From Clostridiales bacterium (GTDB taxonomy: Bacteria; Bacillota; Clostridia; Lachnospirales; Lachnospiraceae): a DNA stretch of 52,506 nt. The position numbers were made by a program, and so were the translations under genes. The stretch spans positions 1 through 52,506 of the forward strand of contig JAGZDD010000008.1 in NCBI GenBank assembly GCA_018369015.1. Reading direction: 5' to 3'. Below, piece after piece: positions 7,660 through 16,528 of the stretch (its first letter is position 1; every line of letters begins with the position of its first letter). The notes beneath the pieces were generated by a model. That model saw only the letters and a list, made by a program, of their open reading frames with translations. It did no database searches and had not been told where the DNA came from.

Positions 7660-9042
7660 ATGGAAACAAAAGTATCAATGCGAAGGGCGACAAAGACCGC
7701 GGTGATTTGTTATGGACTTGGTGATTTGGCTTCACAGTTTATATGGACCTTTGTTGGAACCTATCTGACTATTTTTTACACTGATATTGTGGGTTTTGCT
7801 CCGGCAGTGGTGTCGGCAATTATGCTTATCGCAAGAATATGGGATGCCGTCAATGATCCGATTATGGGATCTATTGCAGAAAATACACGTTCCCGTTTGG
7901 GAAGATTCCGGCCCTATATCGCTTTTGGCTGTCCTTTTCTTGCATTATTTTCCGTACTTACATTTATAAATATGGGAAAAGGAACCGGAGGTATTATCTT
8001 TTCCGCAGTGATATATATTATTGCAGGGATGTTATATACGCTGGTAAATATTCCATATTCTTCCCTTGCCGCAGTTATGACAGAAGATTCAAAGCAGAGA
8101 AACCTTATAGGAACCTCCCGCTCCATAGGTATGAACGTCGGTATGATTATTGTTAATTCCTGCTCCGCAGGCCTGGCTCTGTATTTTTCCGGCAATGGAG
8201 CAGAAACAGCTACGGGCCATGGATATATGATGACGGCGATTGTCTACTCTATAATTGCAGTGATCCTCTTTTTTGTAGTATTTTTTACATCGCGGGAGGT
8301 CATTGAATCATCAGGAGCGGCAAGAAAAATTTCCCCTTCAGAAACGATTAAGGGAATGGTGACAAATAAATATCTCATGGTCATTTTTATTGTGTCCACA
8401 CTGCAAATGACCGCTTTTATGGGGAGAATTTCGATCACTACTTTTTATGTCATTTACTGCCTTGGTGCATTTACCCTGATTGCTCTTATTATGACAATCC
8501 CTTCCATTGGTGGGATTATCGGATCCCTTCTGATTATGCCGTTAGTGAACCGTTTTGGTAAAAAGAAAATGCTCGCCATCACTTTAATCGGCCAGGGGCT
8601 GGGGTTATTTATTGTTTATTTTGCGCCCTTTGACAATATGACGATGATTTTGGCAGGCCACTGGGTTTATGGGATATGTAACTGCGGATTTCCTATTTGC
8701 CTCGCTATGGTTGCAGACTGTGTAGATTACCAGCAGCTTCGGACAGGTATCCGGATGGACGGAAGCTATTACGCCGTGTATGGTCTTGCCACAAAATTCG
8801 GCAATGCTATTGGTTCGGGTGTGGGAATATTGATTATTTCAGCCTTTGGATATGTGGCTAATCAGGATCAAACACCAGCGGCAATGGCCGGGATTAATCT
8901 TACAGTCAATTTACTTCCGGCTATTTTACTTGTCGTATCGGCTGTGCTTCTGCTTGTTTTATGGAATAAATCCGACGCTGATTTTGATAACATCAGACTG
9001 GAGCTTAAAGAAAGAGAAGTTGGGCAGGCAGCAAGTAAATAG
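7660..9042 (+). CDS. GPH-family glycoside:cation symporter
   Basis: A 460-aa, 12-helix MFS permease of the glycoside-pentoside-hexuronide type. The N-terminal YGLGDLASQFIWTFVGTYL, the cytoplasmic DAVNDPIMGSIAENTRSRLG loop and the mid-protein break typical of GPH proteins (MelB, XylP, UidB relatives) are visible. It imports sugars or glycosides with a cation. It sits between the two deglycosidase pairs, 13 bases after beta 1 behind GAGGAGGGA, so it most likely imports the C-glycoside or a related aryl glycoside. The exact substrate cannot be read from sequence. Confidence 0.88.
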   Translation: METKVSMRRATKTAVICYGLGDLASQFIWTFVGTYLTIFYTDIVGFAPAVVSAIMLIARIWDAVNDPIMGSIAENTRSRLGRFRPYIAFGCPFLALFSVLTFINMGKGTGGIIFSAVIYIIAGMLYTLVNIPYSSLAAVMTEDSKQRNLIGTSRSIGMNVGMIIVNSCSAGLALYFSGNGAETATGHGYMMTAIVYSIIAVILFFVVFFTSREVIESSGAARKISPSETIKGMVTNKYLMVIFIVSTLQMTAFMGRISITTFYVIYCLGAFTLIALIMTIPSIGGIIGSLLIMPLVNRFGKKKMLAITLIGQGLGLFIVYFAPFDNMTMILAGHWVYGICNCGFPICLAMVADCVDYQQLRTGIRMDGSYYAVYGLATKFGNAIGSGVGILIISAFGYVANQDQTPAAMAGINLTVNLLPAILLVVSAVLLLVLWNKSDADFDNIRLELKEREVGQAASK

Positions 9043-9098
9043 AAGAATGTGCATGAAAAAATAAGGCCTTAAAAAATGTGATAAGAAAGTGAGGAAAC

Positions 9099-10106
9099 AT
9101 GATGAGTAAAATAAAAACATGCCTTAGCCTGTATAGTTTGCAAAATGAGTATATGACAAAAAGAATGACATTGGAAGATATTTTTCGCTTTATGAAAGAT
9201 AATTCCATTGAAGGCGTGGAATTTCTTCCAGATCAGATGATGCACGGCGCACCGCACCCATCGGAGGAAAACTTAGAGAATTGGGATCGGCTGTGCCGGG
9301 AATATGGGGTTAAGCCGGTAATTGCCGATGTGTTTTTGAATACGAATTTATATAAAAATCGGGAATTGACAAAAAAAGAATGTGTCGATCTTCTCATAGA
9401 TGAAATCCGCCTTGCCCACCGGCTTGGAATGAAAATGATTCGCCTTGTATCGATGACACCGGCTTTTGTGCTTGAACCGCTGCTTCCCTACTGCGAAAAA
9501 TATGATATTAAAATGGGGCTTGAAATCCATGCCGGCTTAAGCTTTGATAAGCAGAAAACAAAAGACTATATTGCTGAAATGAAAAGGTTAAATTCGCCGT
9601 ATGCAGGCTTGGTGATTGATACAGGAATTTTTTGCAAGAGAGTGCCGCAGGTGATGGAAAACTACTGCCGGGCCATGGGAACGGGTGAGGCGCCGATTGA
9701 ATTTGTGGATCGTATGTTTGCAGAGGGCAAAGACGGAAGAGATGTATATGGGCCGGACGGCCGATTTATTCCAGAACTTCAAAAGCTGTTGAAATCCGAC
9801 GCGGATTATATATTTGCCCACTTTGCGGACGGCTATGAAAACGAACCATACAATGTCCTTGATGATTTGATGCCGTATATTTTTCATGTTCATTTTAAGC
9901 TGTTTGAAATGACTGAAAATGGCGAATACTCTATCGACTATAAGGGAATCCTTCAATATCTCCATGACCACAATTATGACGGGTATGTGTCTACGGAATA
10001 TGAAGGGAACCGCTGGACGCTGCCGGGCAGGCCGATGAAGGAAAAAGAACAGGTGATTGCGCACCAGAGATATATCCGCGACTGCCTGATAGAAATTCAG
10101 GGATAG
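9099..10106 (+). CDS. C-glycoside deglycosidase alpha subunit 2 (TIM-barrel)
   Basis: A 335-aa TIM-barrel protein distantly related to alpha subunit 1. It shares the N-terminal CLSLYSLQNEY strand and the likely metal ligands E142 (GLEIHA), D174 (VIDTGIF), H265 (HVHFKLF) and E300 (VSTEYEG). Compared with alpha 1 it carries a roughly 40-residue longer stretch between the Asp and His ligands (GKDGRDVYGPDGRF region), which probably reshapes the substrate pocket. ATG 9099 (or 9102) follows GTGAGGAAAC. The low similarity to alpha 1 suggests a different aglycone or sugar rather than a recent duplication. Function is inferred from the DUF6379 partner downstream. Confidence 0.78.
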   Translation: MMSKIKTCLSLYSLQNEYMTKRMTLEDIFRFMKDNSIEGVEFLPDQMMHGAPHPSEENLENWDRLCREYGVKPVIADVFLNTNLYKNRELTKKECVDLLIDEIRLAHRLGMKMIRLVSMTPAFVLEPLLPYCEKYDIKMGLEIHAGLSFDKQKTKDYIAEMKRLNSPYAGLVIDTGIFCKRVPQVMENYCRAMGTGEAPIEFVDRMFAEGKDGRDVYGPDGRFIPELQKLLKSDADYIFAHFADGYENEPYNVLDDLMPYIFHVHFKLFEMTENGEYSIDYKGILQYLHDHNYDGYVSTEYEGNRWTLPGRPMKEKEQVIAHQRYIRDCLIEIQG

Positions 10107-10117
10107 GAGGAAAATGA

Positions 10118-10513
10118 ATGTTTGACAATAACGTATTTATTGAGGGAAGCTGTAAGAATGTGGAAGAAGACGGTAAAATCCTGGGATATGAGCTAAAGAC
10201 ATATATTACCTATTATAGAGGAATACCGCTGTCCATGGTAAATAATATTTGTGTGGAAACTGATGGAAAGCAGGAACCCAGGGAAAATATCCGATGCAGT
10301 GTAGATAACGGCGAATATTGGTTTACTCTGGATGAAATGGAAACTGTTGTCGGACATAAATGGGAATATGGGGAGCCTATGACCGTAAGGGTGTTAAAAA
10401 ACGGCGGGTTATTTGCAGGGCCTCACAAGGTAAAGCTGACAGTTATTGTAAGAACGGCCTATATTCCTGTACCCCTGGAGGGCTCAAAAGAGCGTATTGT
10501 TGAAATTGCATAG
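10118..10513 (+). CDS. C-glycoside deglycosidase beta subunit 2 (DUF6379)
   Basis: A 131-aa DUF6379 protein with GYELKTYITYYRGIPLSMV, YWFTLDEM, a conserved Trp (HKWEYGEPM), NGGLFAGPHKV and a final TAYIPVP. It lacks the charged tail seen in beta 1. ATG 10118 is 7 bases after AGGAGG; the ATG at 10114 runs into a stop after three codons. It is the last gene of the operon, followed by an intrinsic terminator, and presumably pairs with alpha subunit 2. Confidence 0.8.
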   Translation: MFDNNVFIEGSCKNVEEDGKILGYELKTYITYYRGIPLSMVNNICVETDGKQEPRENIRCSVDNGEYWFTLDEMETVVGHKWEYGEPMTVRVLKNGGLFAGPHKVKLTVIVRTAYIPVPLEGSKERIVEIA

Positions 10514-10557
10514 CTGTTTATAATACTGCCTGAAAAACGTACGGACACAGTTTTTTG

Positions 10558-10604
10558 GGGCTTTGCAGGATAATTACAATTTTTCCTTGCAAAGCCCTTT
10601 TTTT
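10558..10604 (+). terminator. Intrinsic terminator of the C-deglycosidase operon
   Basis: GGGCTTTGCA (10558-10567) pairs with TGCAAAGCCC (10588-10597), followed directly by a run of seven T. A textbook Rho-independent terminator. Confidence 0.9.
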
Positions 10605-10629
10605 ATGCCTATAATGAGTTGGAGTCATT

Positions 10630-10691
10630 GTAACGATTCAGCCATGCGCTTCGGCTTTGTGCAGCTAACTGCCGCATGGCTGAATCGTTAC
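10630..10691. repeat. Dispersed intergenic palindromic repeat, 62-bp copy
   Basis: Perfect 19-bp terminal arms (GTAACGATTCAGCCATGCG at 10630-10648 and its complement at 10673-10691) around a 24-base centre. Belongs to the family with ends GTAACAGTTCAGC / GCTGAACTGTTAC found elsewhere in this window. Confidence 0.8.
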
Positions 10692-10726
10692 GGGTAAATT
10701 CGTTTGAATAGAAAGCAGGTTGAGCC

Positions 10727-11305
10727 ATGTTTATTATTGCAGGGTTGGGAAATCCGACAAAAACTTACGAGGGAACACGGCATAATATTGGTTTTGAGGT
10801 CATCGATGTTCTGGCAGACCGGTGCCGGATCGATGTGAGTATGAAAAAAAATAAGTCGCTGTGCGGCATGGGATATATTGAGGGCCAGAAGGTCATCCTT
10901 GCCAAGCCGCAGACATATATGAATTTATCCGGCGAGGCGGTGCGGGAGCTGGCCGCATATTATAAGGTGGAACCGGAGTATATTATTGTTGTCTATGATG
11001 ATATAAGCCTTGCGCCGGGGCAGCTTCGCGTCAGGCCAAAGGGAAGCGCCGGAGGGCATAATGGGATTAAAAATATTATTGCCCATCTGGGTACCCAGGA
11101 ATTTCCAAGGGTGAAGGTGGGCGTCGGTGAAAAGCCTAAGGGCTGGGATCTGGCGGACTATGTGCTTTCACGCTTTGGCGCCGAAGACCGCAAGCTTATG
11201 GACGAGGCTGTAGGGGCGGCGGCGGATGCAGTCATTACGATGATTAATGATGGTGTAGATGTTGCCATGAACCGTTATAATATGAAAAAGAGGGAAACGA
11301 TTTGA
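10727..11305 (+). CDS. pth: Peptidyl-tRNA hydrolase
   Basis: A 192-aa enzyme that releases tRNA from dropped-off peptidyl-tRNA. It shows the family signatures: AGLGNPTKTYEGTRHNIGF with the catalytic His in RHN, KPQTYMNLSG, YDDISLAPGQLRVRPKGSAG and GHNG. Length is normal. It overlaps the start of mfd by four bases, giving the pth-mfd order common in Bacillota. Confidence 0.97.
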   Translation: MFIIAGLGNPTKTYEGTRHNIGFEVIDVLADRCRIDVSMKKNKSLCGMGYIEGQKVILAKPQTYMNLSGEAVRELAAYYKVEPEYIIVVYDDISLAPGQLRVRPKGSAGGHNGIKNIIAHLGTQEFPRVKVGVGEKPKGWDLADYVLSRFGAEDRKLMDEAVGAAADAVITMINDGVDVAMNRYNMKKRETI

Positions 11306-14300
11306 GAGCTTTTTTTGAACCGTTAAAGGAAATGACGGAATATGACCGGATATTTGAGGATATTAAGCATGACCGGCTGCCGATCCATGTGGACGGCTGT
11401 ATTGATTCTCAGAAGAGCCATTTTATCAGCGCGCTTTCGCAAGGGTATAAATACAAAATTATCGTGACCTACAATGAGCAAAAAGCCAAGGAAATTTATG
11501 AGGATTACCGCTTTTTTGACCGGAGCGCCTGTCTGTACCCGGCTAAGGATGTGATTTTTTATAATGCAGATATTCATGGCAGCCTTATTGTCGGGGAGCG
11601 GCTTAGGGTGCTCCGGCGCCTGCTTGACGGGGAGCCGGTAACGGTGATTACGACCATTGACGCTCTGATGGACCAGGTACTGCCGTTATCTTATATTTCC
11701 GGCCAGCTTTTCACGTTGGAGGAGGGCGCAGTGGTTGAGCTTAATGCCCTCAAAATAAAGCTCATCAATATGGGCTTTGAGCGGGTCGGCCAGGTGGAAG
11801 GGCCAGGGCAGTTTGCCATCCGGGGAGGCATTATTGATATTTATAATATGTCTGACGACTGTCCGTACCGAATTGAATTGTGGGATGACGAGGTGGACAG
11901 TATCCGCAGCTTTGATGTGGAAAGCCAGCGTTCCATTGAGCGATGCGATTCCCTGACAATTTATCCGGCCTCAGAATTTGTTTTCTCGAAGAAAATTATT
12001 GCAGCAGGCCTTGAACGCATTGAGAAGGAAAAGGATGTAACTGTTAAAAAATTGCTTTCCGAGGGCAGCAGCGAGGCGGCCGGGCGGCTTGTCCAGGTTG
12101 TGGCTGAGATGAAAGAAAATTTGCAGGAATCCTTTGGACAGACGAATATTGACAGCTTTATTCCTTACTTTTATAAAGATACCTGTTCGTTTTTAGAATA
12201 TTTTCCAAGGGAAGAAACACTGTGCTTTCTCGATGAGCCTGTCCATCTTGAGGAAAAAGGCCGCGCGGTGGAATTGGAGTTTCGGGAGGGCATGACGGGC
12301 CGGCTTGAAAAGGGCTATATTCTTCCCGGCCAGATGAATGTGCTTTTTATGGCAAAGACAATTTTTGCCCGCCTAGAGATGGGCAAAACTGTGCTTTTGT
12401 CTACCATTGCCCAGCGTATCAGGGAAATTACGGCAAAGGAAAAATATAATATTACCGTGAAATCCATTAATCCCTATAACAGCAATTTTGAAATCCTTGT
12501 TAAGGAGCTTCGCCAGTGGAAAAACGGGAAATACCGGGTGATTTTAGTGTGCCGTTCAGCTACGAGGGCGGCACGGCTCGCAAAGGACCTTCAGGAATAT
12601 GAGCTGAACGCCTTTTGCACAGAGGATATGGACCGGATCGTAAAGAGCGGGGAAATTATGATTGTCCATGGAAATCTCCACCGGGGAATGGAATATCCGC
12701 TGATTAAATTTGCCATTGTTGCGGAGAGCGATATTTTCGGGGAAGAGAAGAAAAAGAAGCGCCGCAGGCGCCAGCAAGAGGGCGAGCGGGTCAAAAGCTT
12801 TATGGATCTTTCCATTGGCGATTATGTGGTCCATGAGAACCATGGCCTTGGCATTTACCGGGGGATTGAGAAGGTGGATGTGGACGGCGTGACAAAGGAT
12901 TATATCAAGATTGAATATGGGGGCGGCGGCAATTTATATATTCTTGCGACCCAGCTTGATCTGATTCAAAAGTATGCCGGGGCGGACGCCAGACGGCCAA
13001 AGCTTAATAAGCTTGGCGGGCAGGAGTGGAACCGGACAAGGGCCAGGGTCCACACGGCCGTCCGGGAGTTAGCGACTGATCTTATAAAGCTTTACGCGGC
13101 CAGGGAAGCGAAAACCGGCTATCCGTTCAGCCCGGATACGGTATGGCAGAAGGAATTTGAGGAAATGTTCCCTTATGAGGAAACGGACGACCAGCTTAGC
13201 GCGATTGAGGCAGCTAAAAAAGATATGGAGAGCACAAAAATTATGGACCGTCTTGTGTGCGGCGATGTGGGCTACGGAAAGACGGAGGTGGCTATCCGGG
13301 CGGCTTTCAAGGCCGTACAGGATGGCAAGCAGGTTGTGCTTCTCGTGCCGACAACGATTCTCGCCCAGCAGCATTACAACACGTTTGTCCAGAGGATGAA
13401 GGACTATCCGGTGACGGTGGATCTTTTGTGCCGGTTCCGCACAAAGGCGGAGCAGGCAAAGACGCTCCATGAGCTGAAAAGGGGAATGGTGGATATTCTC
13501 ATTGGAACCCACAGAGTGCTGTCTAAGGATGTTGTTTATAAAGATCTGGGGCTTTTAATTGTGGACGAGGAACAGCGCTTTGGCGTTGGCCATAAGGAAA
13601 AAATTAAAAAGCTTAAGGAAAATGTGGATGTGCTTACATTGACGGCGACGCCCATTCCCCGGACACTCCATATGAGCCTTGTAGGAATCCGGGATATGAG
13701 CGTTTTGGAGGAGCCGCCCATGGACCGTATGCCTATTCAGACATATGTGCTTGAATATAATGAAGAAATGGTGCGGGAGGCTATCAACAGGGAGCTGGCC
13801 CGCGGCGGCCAGGTATACTATGTATTTAACCGGGTGAACGGCATTGCCGAAATGGCCGCGGGGATTGGCAAGCTTGTGCCTGACGCCCAGGTTGCGTTTG
13901 CCCATGGCCAGATGAGCGAGCGGGAGCTGGAAAAAATTATGTACAGCTTTATTAATGGAGAGATTGATGTCCTTGTTTCTACGACAATTATAGAAACCGG
14001 ACTTGATATTTCCAACGTCAATACAATGATTATCCATGACGCGGATAAGCTGGGGCTTTCCCAGCTCTACCAGCTTCGGGGGCGGGTGGGCCGTTCCAAC
14101 CGGACGGCCTATGCCTTTTTGATGTACCGGAGAAATACGGTTTTAAGGGAAGTGGCGGAGAAACGCCTTTCCGCGATCCGGGAATTTACGGAGCTTGGCT
14201 CGGGCTTTAAGATTGCCATGAGGGATCTGGAAATCCGGGGCGCCGGGAATCTTTTAGGTGAGCAGCAGAGCGGCCACATGGAATCTGTGGGCTATGATTT

Positions 14301-14817
14301 GTATTGCAAAATGCTTAATGAAGCGGTGAAGGAAGAGCGGGGCGAGGCTTTAGAGGCTGATTTTGAAACAACGATTGATTTGGATATGGACGCCTATATT
14401 CCGGCAACCTATATAAGGAACGAGTTTCAGAAGCTGGAAATTTATAAGCGCATTGCCGCCATTGCCAATGAGGAAGAATACGAGGAGATGGCAGACGAGC
14501 TGATGGACCGTTACGGCGAGCTGCCAAGAGCGGCCCAGAACCTTTTAGCGATCGCCCTCTTAAAAGCCCAGGCCCATGAGGCTGGGATTGCGTCTATTAC
14601 CCACCGGGGAAATGAAACAAAGCTTGTGATGTACCCCAAGGCGGGCGTTATGGGCGAACGTATTCCGGCCCTGCTGCAAAAATACCGCAACGCGATGAAA
14701 TTTACTGTGGGTGAAGCGCCCTATTTTACGGTAAAAACAAAGAGCGGCCCGGGCTTTGATATTATCAGGTGTGAGAAAATATTGATCGGCGATATAAAGT
14801 CATTGCTAGGCGAATAA
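11302..14817 (+). CDS. mfd: Transcription-repair coupling factor Mfd
   Basis: A 1171-aa DNA translocase that removes stalled RNA polymerase and recruits UvrA. Order visible: UvrB-like N-terminal modules (residues ~1-350), the RNA-polymerase-interacting domain (DYVVHENHGLGIYRG to LYILATQLDLIQKY, ~505-570), the RecG-like motor with GDVGYGKTEVA (Walker A), DEEQRFGV (motif II) and TATPIPRTL (motif III), and the C-terminal TRCF domain. The start is TTG 11302 behind AGAGGGAAA, overlapping the pth stop. Full length with no damage seen. Confidence 0.97.
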   Translation: MRAFFEPLKEMTEYDRIFEDIKHDRLPIHVDGCIDSQKSHFISALSQGYKYKIIVTYNEQKAKEIYEDYRFFDRSACLYPAKDVIFYNADIHGSLIVGERLRVLRRLLDGEPVTVITTIDALMDQVLPLSYISGQLFTLEEGAVVELNALKIKLINMGFERVGQVEGPGQFAIRGGIIDIYNMSDDCPYRIELWDDEVDSIRSFDVESQRSIERCDSLTIYPASEFVFSKKIIAAGLERIEKEKDVTVKKLLSEGSSEAAGRLVQVVAEMKENLQESFGQTNIDSFIPYFYKDTCSFLEYFPREETLCFLDEPVHLEEKGRAVELEFREGMTGRLEKGYILPGQMNVLFMAKTIFARLEMGKTVLLSTIAQRIREITAKEKYNITVKSINPYNSNFEILVKELRQWKNGKYRVILVCRSATRAARLAKDLQEYELNAFCTEDMDRIVKSGEIMIVHGNLHRGMEYPLIKFAIVAESDIFGEEKKKKRRRRQQEGERVKSFMDLSIGDYVVHENHGLGIYRGIEKVDVDGVTKDYIKIEYGGGGNLYILATQLDLIQKYAGADARRPKLNKLGGQEWNRTRARVHTAVRELATDLIKLYAAREAKTGYPFSPDTVWQKEFEEMFPYEETDDQLSAIEAAKKDMESTKIMDRLVCGDVGYGKTEVAIRAAFKAVQDGKQVVLLVPTTILAQQHYNTFVQRMKDYPVTVDLLCRFRTKAEQAKTLHELKRGMVDILIGTHRVLSKDVVYKDLGLLIVDEEQRFGVGHKEKIKKLKENVDVLTLTATPIPRTLHMSLVGIRDMSVLEEPPMDRMPIQTYVLEYNEEMVREAINRELARGGQVYYVFNRVNGIAEMAAGIGKLVPDAQVAFAHGQMSERELEKIMYSFINGEIDVLVSTTIIETGLDISNVNTMIIHDADKLGLSQLYQLRGRVGRSNRTAYAFLMYRRNTVLREVAEKRLSAIREFTELGSGFKIAMRDLEIRGAGNLLGEQQSGHMESVGYDLYCKMLNEAVKEERGEALEADFETTIDLDMDAYIPATYIRNEFQKLEIYKRIAAIANEEEYEEMADELMDRYGELPRAAQNLLAIALLKAQAHEAGIASITHRGNETKLVMYPKAGVMGERIPALLQKYRNAMKFTVGEAPYFTVKTKSGPGFDIIRCEKILIGDIKSLLGE

Positions 14818-14926
14818 AAATCGGTTATAATGCTTGTTTAAGGAGAGCGGCCGCAGCCGTTTTGACGTTTTGATGGCCGCCCGGCGCCGGTGGGATACCG
14901 GCAATGATAAGGAAAGGGAATAAAAA

Positions 14927-16246
14927 ATGAATAGTTTACTTAAAAAAAGAGCGGCAGCTCTAATGCTTGCCGTAAGTTTAACGGCCGTATCTTTAGCCGG
15001 ATGCAGCAACCCCGGCCCCGGCGAAAGCGGCGCGGCGCAGACTGGGAGTACAGAAGCTTTATCCGGGGAAAGCACGGCAGATCAGAGCAGTGCCGGAACG
15101 GAAACAGAGAGTGAGACCGTTGCCTCAAATGAACCGGTCAATCCAGAAGATGTTGCCTTAAAAATTGGCGATATGGAAATTTCGGCGCCGGAAATGTATT
15201 ATTATTATCTGGCTACCCGCCTCCAGACAGAGATGCAGATGGGCGGGATGGACTGGACGCTCCAAATGAGCGAGGACGGCTCCACCTATGGCGATTACCT
15301 GAAAACCCTTGTGGAAAGCCAGGTGCTTCAAAATGTATTCTGGAACAGCTATGCCAAGGATGACGGTATTACGCTGTCAGAGGATGACAACGAGGAGATT
15401 AAAGAAAATCTTGCTTCTTTTAACGCGAATATTTCAGAAGCCGACCGGGAGTTTTACGGCTTTAACGATGAGAACATCACCGCTACGCTGGAGCATATTG
15501 CCATTGCTGGAAAAGTGATCGAGGCTGAGGTTCAAAAACAGATCCGTCAGTTTACCGATGAAGAAAAGGAAGACTGCGTATTCAGAACTGTGCAGCATAT
15601 TTTATTAAAGACAGAGGCGCCGGCACAGACCAATGAATCCGGCGAAGCCCAAACAATTTCTGAATCTGAAGCCCAAAGCTACAAGGAAGCTCAGAAAGCC
15701 AAGGCTGACGAGGTTTTAAAGAAGGCCCAGGATGGTGAAGATTTTGAGGCACTGGCCGATGAATACAATGAGGACGGCGGTTTTGAATATTCTTTAAATA
15801 AGAAGGGCCAGAGCCCGGAGGGAACAACCTATGTCCAGGAATTTACCGACGGCGCCTGGGCGCTTAATGAAGGGGAAATGTCTGTTGTGGAAACAGAGTA
15901 CGGCTATCATGTAATGAAGTGTGTTTCTACAGACGATAAAGAGCTTACAGACCAGGCACAGCGCAGCCTTGCCGTGAGCAAGTATAATGATACGTACCAG
16001 CAATGGCTGGCAGATAATAATCCGACCTTTTATGATGGCTGGAAAAATTTTGTCGTTTTAAATACACCGGCGCTTGCGTCGCTGGAATCCGAGGCTCAGA
16101 GCGACTCCGCGGCAGCAGACGAGAGCGGCAGCGAAGCTCAGAGCGGTTCTGCGGCGGCAGACGAGAGCGGCAGCGAGGCTCAGAGCGGTTCTGCAGCAGC
16201 AGACGAGAGCGGCAGCGAAGCTCAGAGCGGTTCTGCGGCGGACTAA
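14927..16246 (+). CDS. PrsA-like peptidyl-prolyl isomerase lipoprotein
   Basis: A 439-aa lipoprotein: signal helix with lipobox LAGC (residues ~22-25), a low-complexity Ser/Gly/Glu linker, a SurA/PrsA-type N-terminal helical region, then a PpiC-like parvulin domain (about residues 224-350: VQHILLKTEAP, FEALADEYNEDGG, GYHVMKC). It would fold secreted proteins outside the membrane. The tail (from ~residue 390) is a tandem peptide repeat of the form SAAADESGSEAQSG. It follows mfd, an arrangement often seen in Clostridia. The ribosome site is AAGGAAAGGG before ATG 14927. Confidence 0.88.
   Translation: MNSLLKKRAAALMLAVSLTAVSLAGCSNPGPGESGAAQTGSTEALSGESTADQSSAGTETESETVASNEPVNPEDVALKIGDMEISAPEMYYYYLATRLQTEMQMGGMDWTLQMSEDGSTYGDYLKTLVESQVLQNVFWNSYAKDDGITLSEDDNEEIKENLASFNANISEADREFYGFNDENITATLEHIAIAGKVIEAEVQKQIRQFTDEEKEDCVFRTVQHILLKTEAPAQTNESGEAQTISESEAQSYKEAQKAKADEVLKKAQDGEDFEALADEYNEDGGFEYSLNKKGQSPEGTTYVQEFTDGAWALNEGEMSVVETEYGYHVMKCVSTDDKELTDQAQRSLAVSKYNDTYQQWLADNNPTFYDGWKNFVVLNTPALASLESEAQSDSAAADESGSEAQSGSAAADESGSEAQSGSAAADESGSEAQSGSAAD
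16093..16246 (+). repeat. 42-bp tandem repeat at the 3' end of the PrsA-like gene
   Basis: About three and a half nearly identical 42-bp units encode repeats of SAAADESGSEAQSG. Units differ only at synonymous positions (GAA/GAG, GCG/GCA), pointing to slippage or unequal exchange. An in-frame unit length keeps the reading frame whatever the copy number. Confidence 0.85.
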
Positions 16247-16298
16247 AGATACATGACTTAGAGGGCGTCACTATTTGGCTGGCGAAATATCGGACTGG

Positions 16299-16338
16299 GG
16301 CCGGAAATCCTGGAATACTGAGGGGATTTCCGGCCTTT
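16299..16338 (+). terminator. Terminator after the PrsA-like gene
   Basis: GGCCGGAAATCC (16299-16310) pairs with GGATTTCCGGCC (16324-16335), followed by a short T-run (TTTGTG). Strong 12-bp stem; the short T-run makes it moderate. Confidence 0.75.
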
Positions 16339-16505
16339 GTGCGATAAGCCCGGCAAGCGGCTGCCGGGCTTGCACGAGCAGTTATTTGCGCTTAAGAGCG
16401 CCTGCTGTGCAGGAACAGGCGCGCTATGCTGCTATCAGCCTTGAGAGCGGCGGTGAGCAGCGTTAGCTGCGCGGATCCGGGAAGCATGGCTGAATAGTTA
16501 CGGTT
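16339..16505. repeat. GC-rich intergenic repeat, divergent copy
   Basis: The right end GCATGGCTGAATAGTTACGG matches the ends at 140 and 10691. The preceding segment (about 16456-16485) resembles 22950-22980. GTGCGATA and GCTTGCACGAGC also recur at 40073 and 40116. It contains nested hairpins and no plausible gene. Confidence 0.6.
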
Positions 16506-16528
16506 TTATAGATAAAGCAGGTGTGTGT

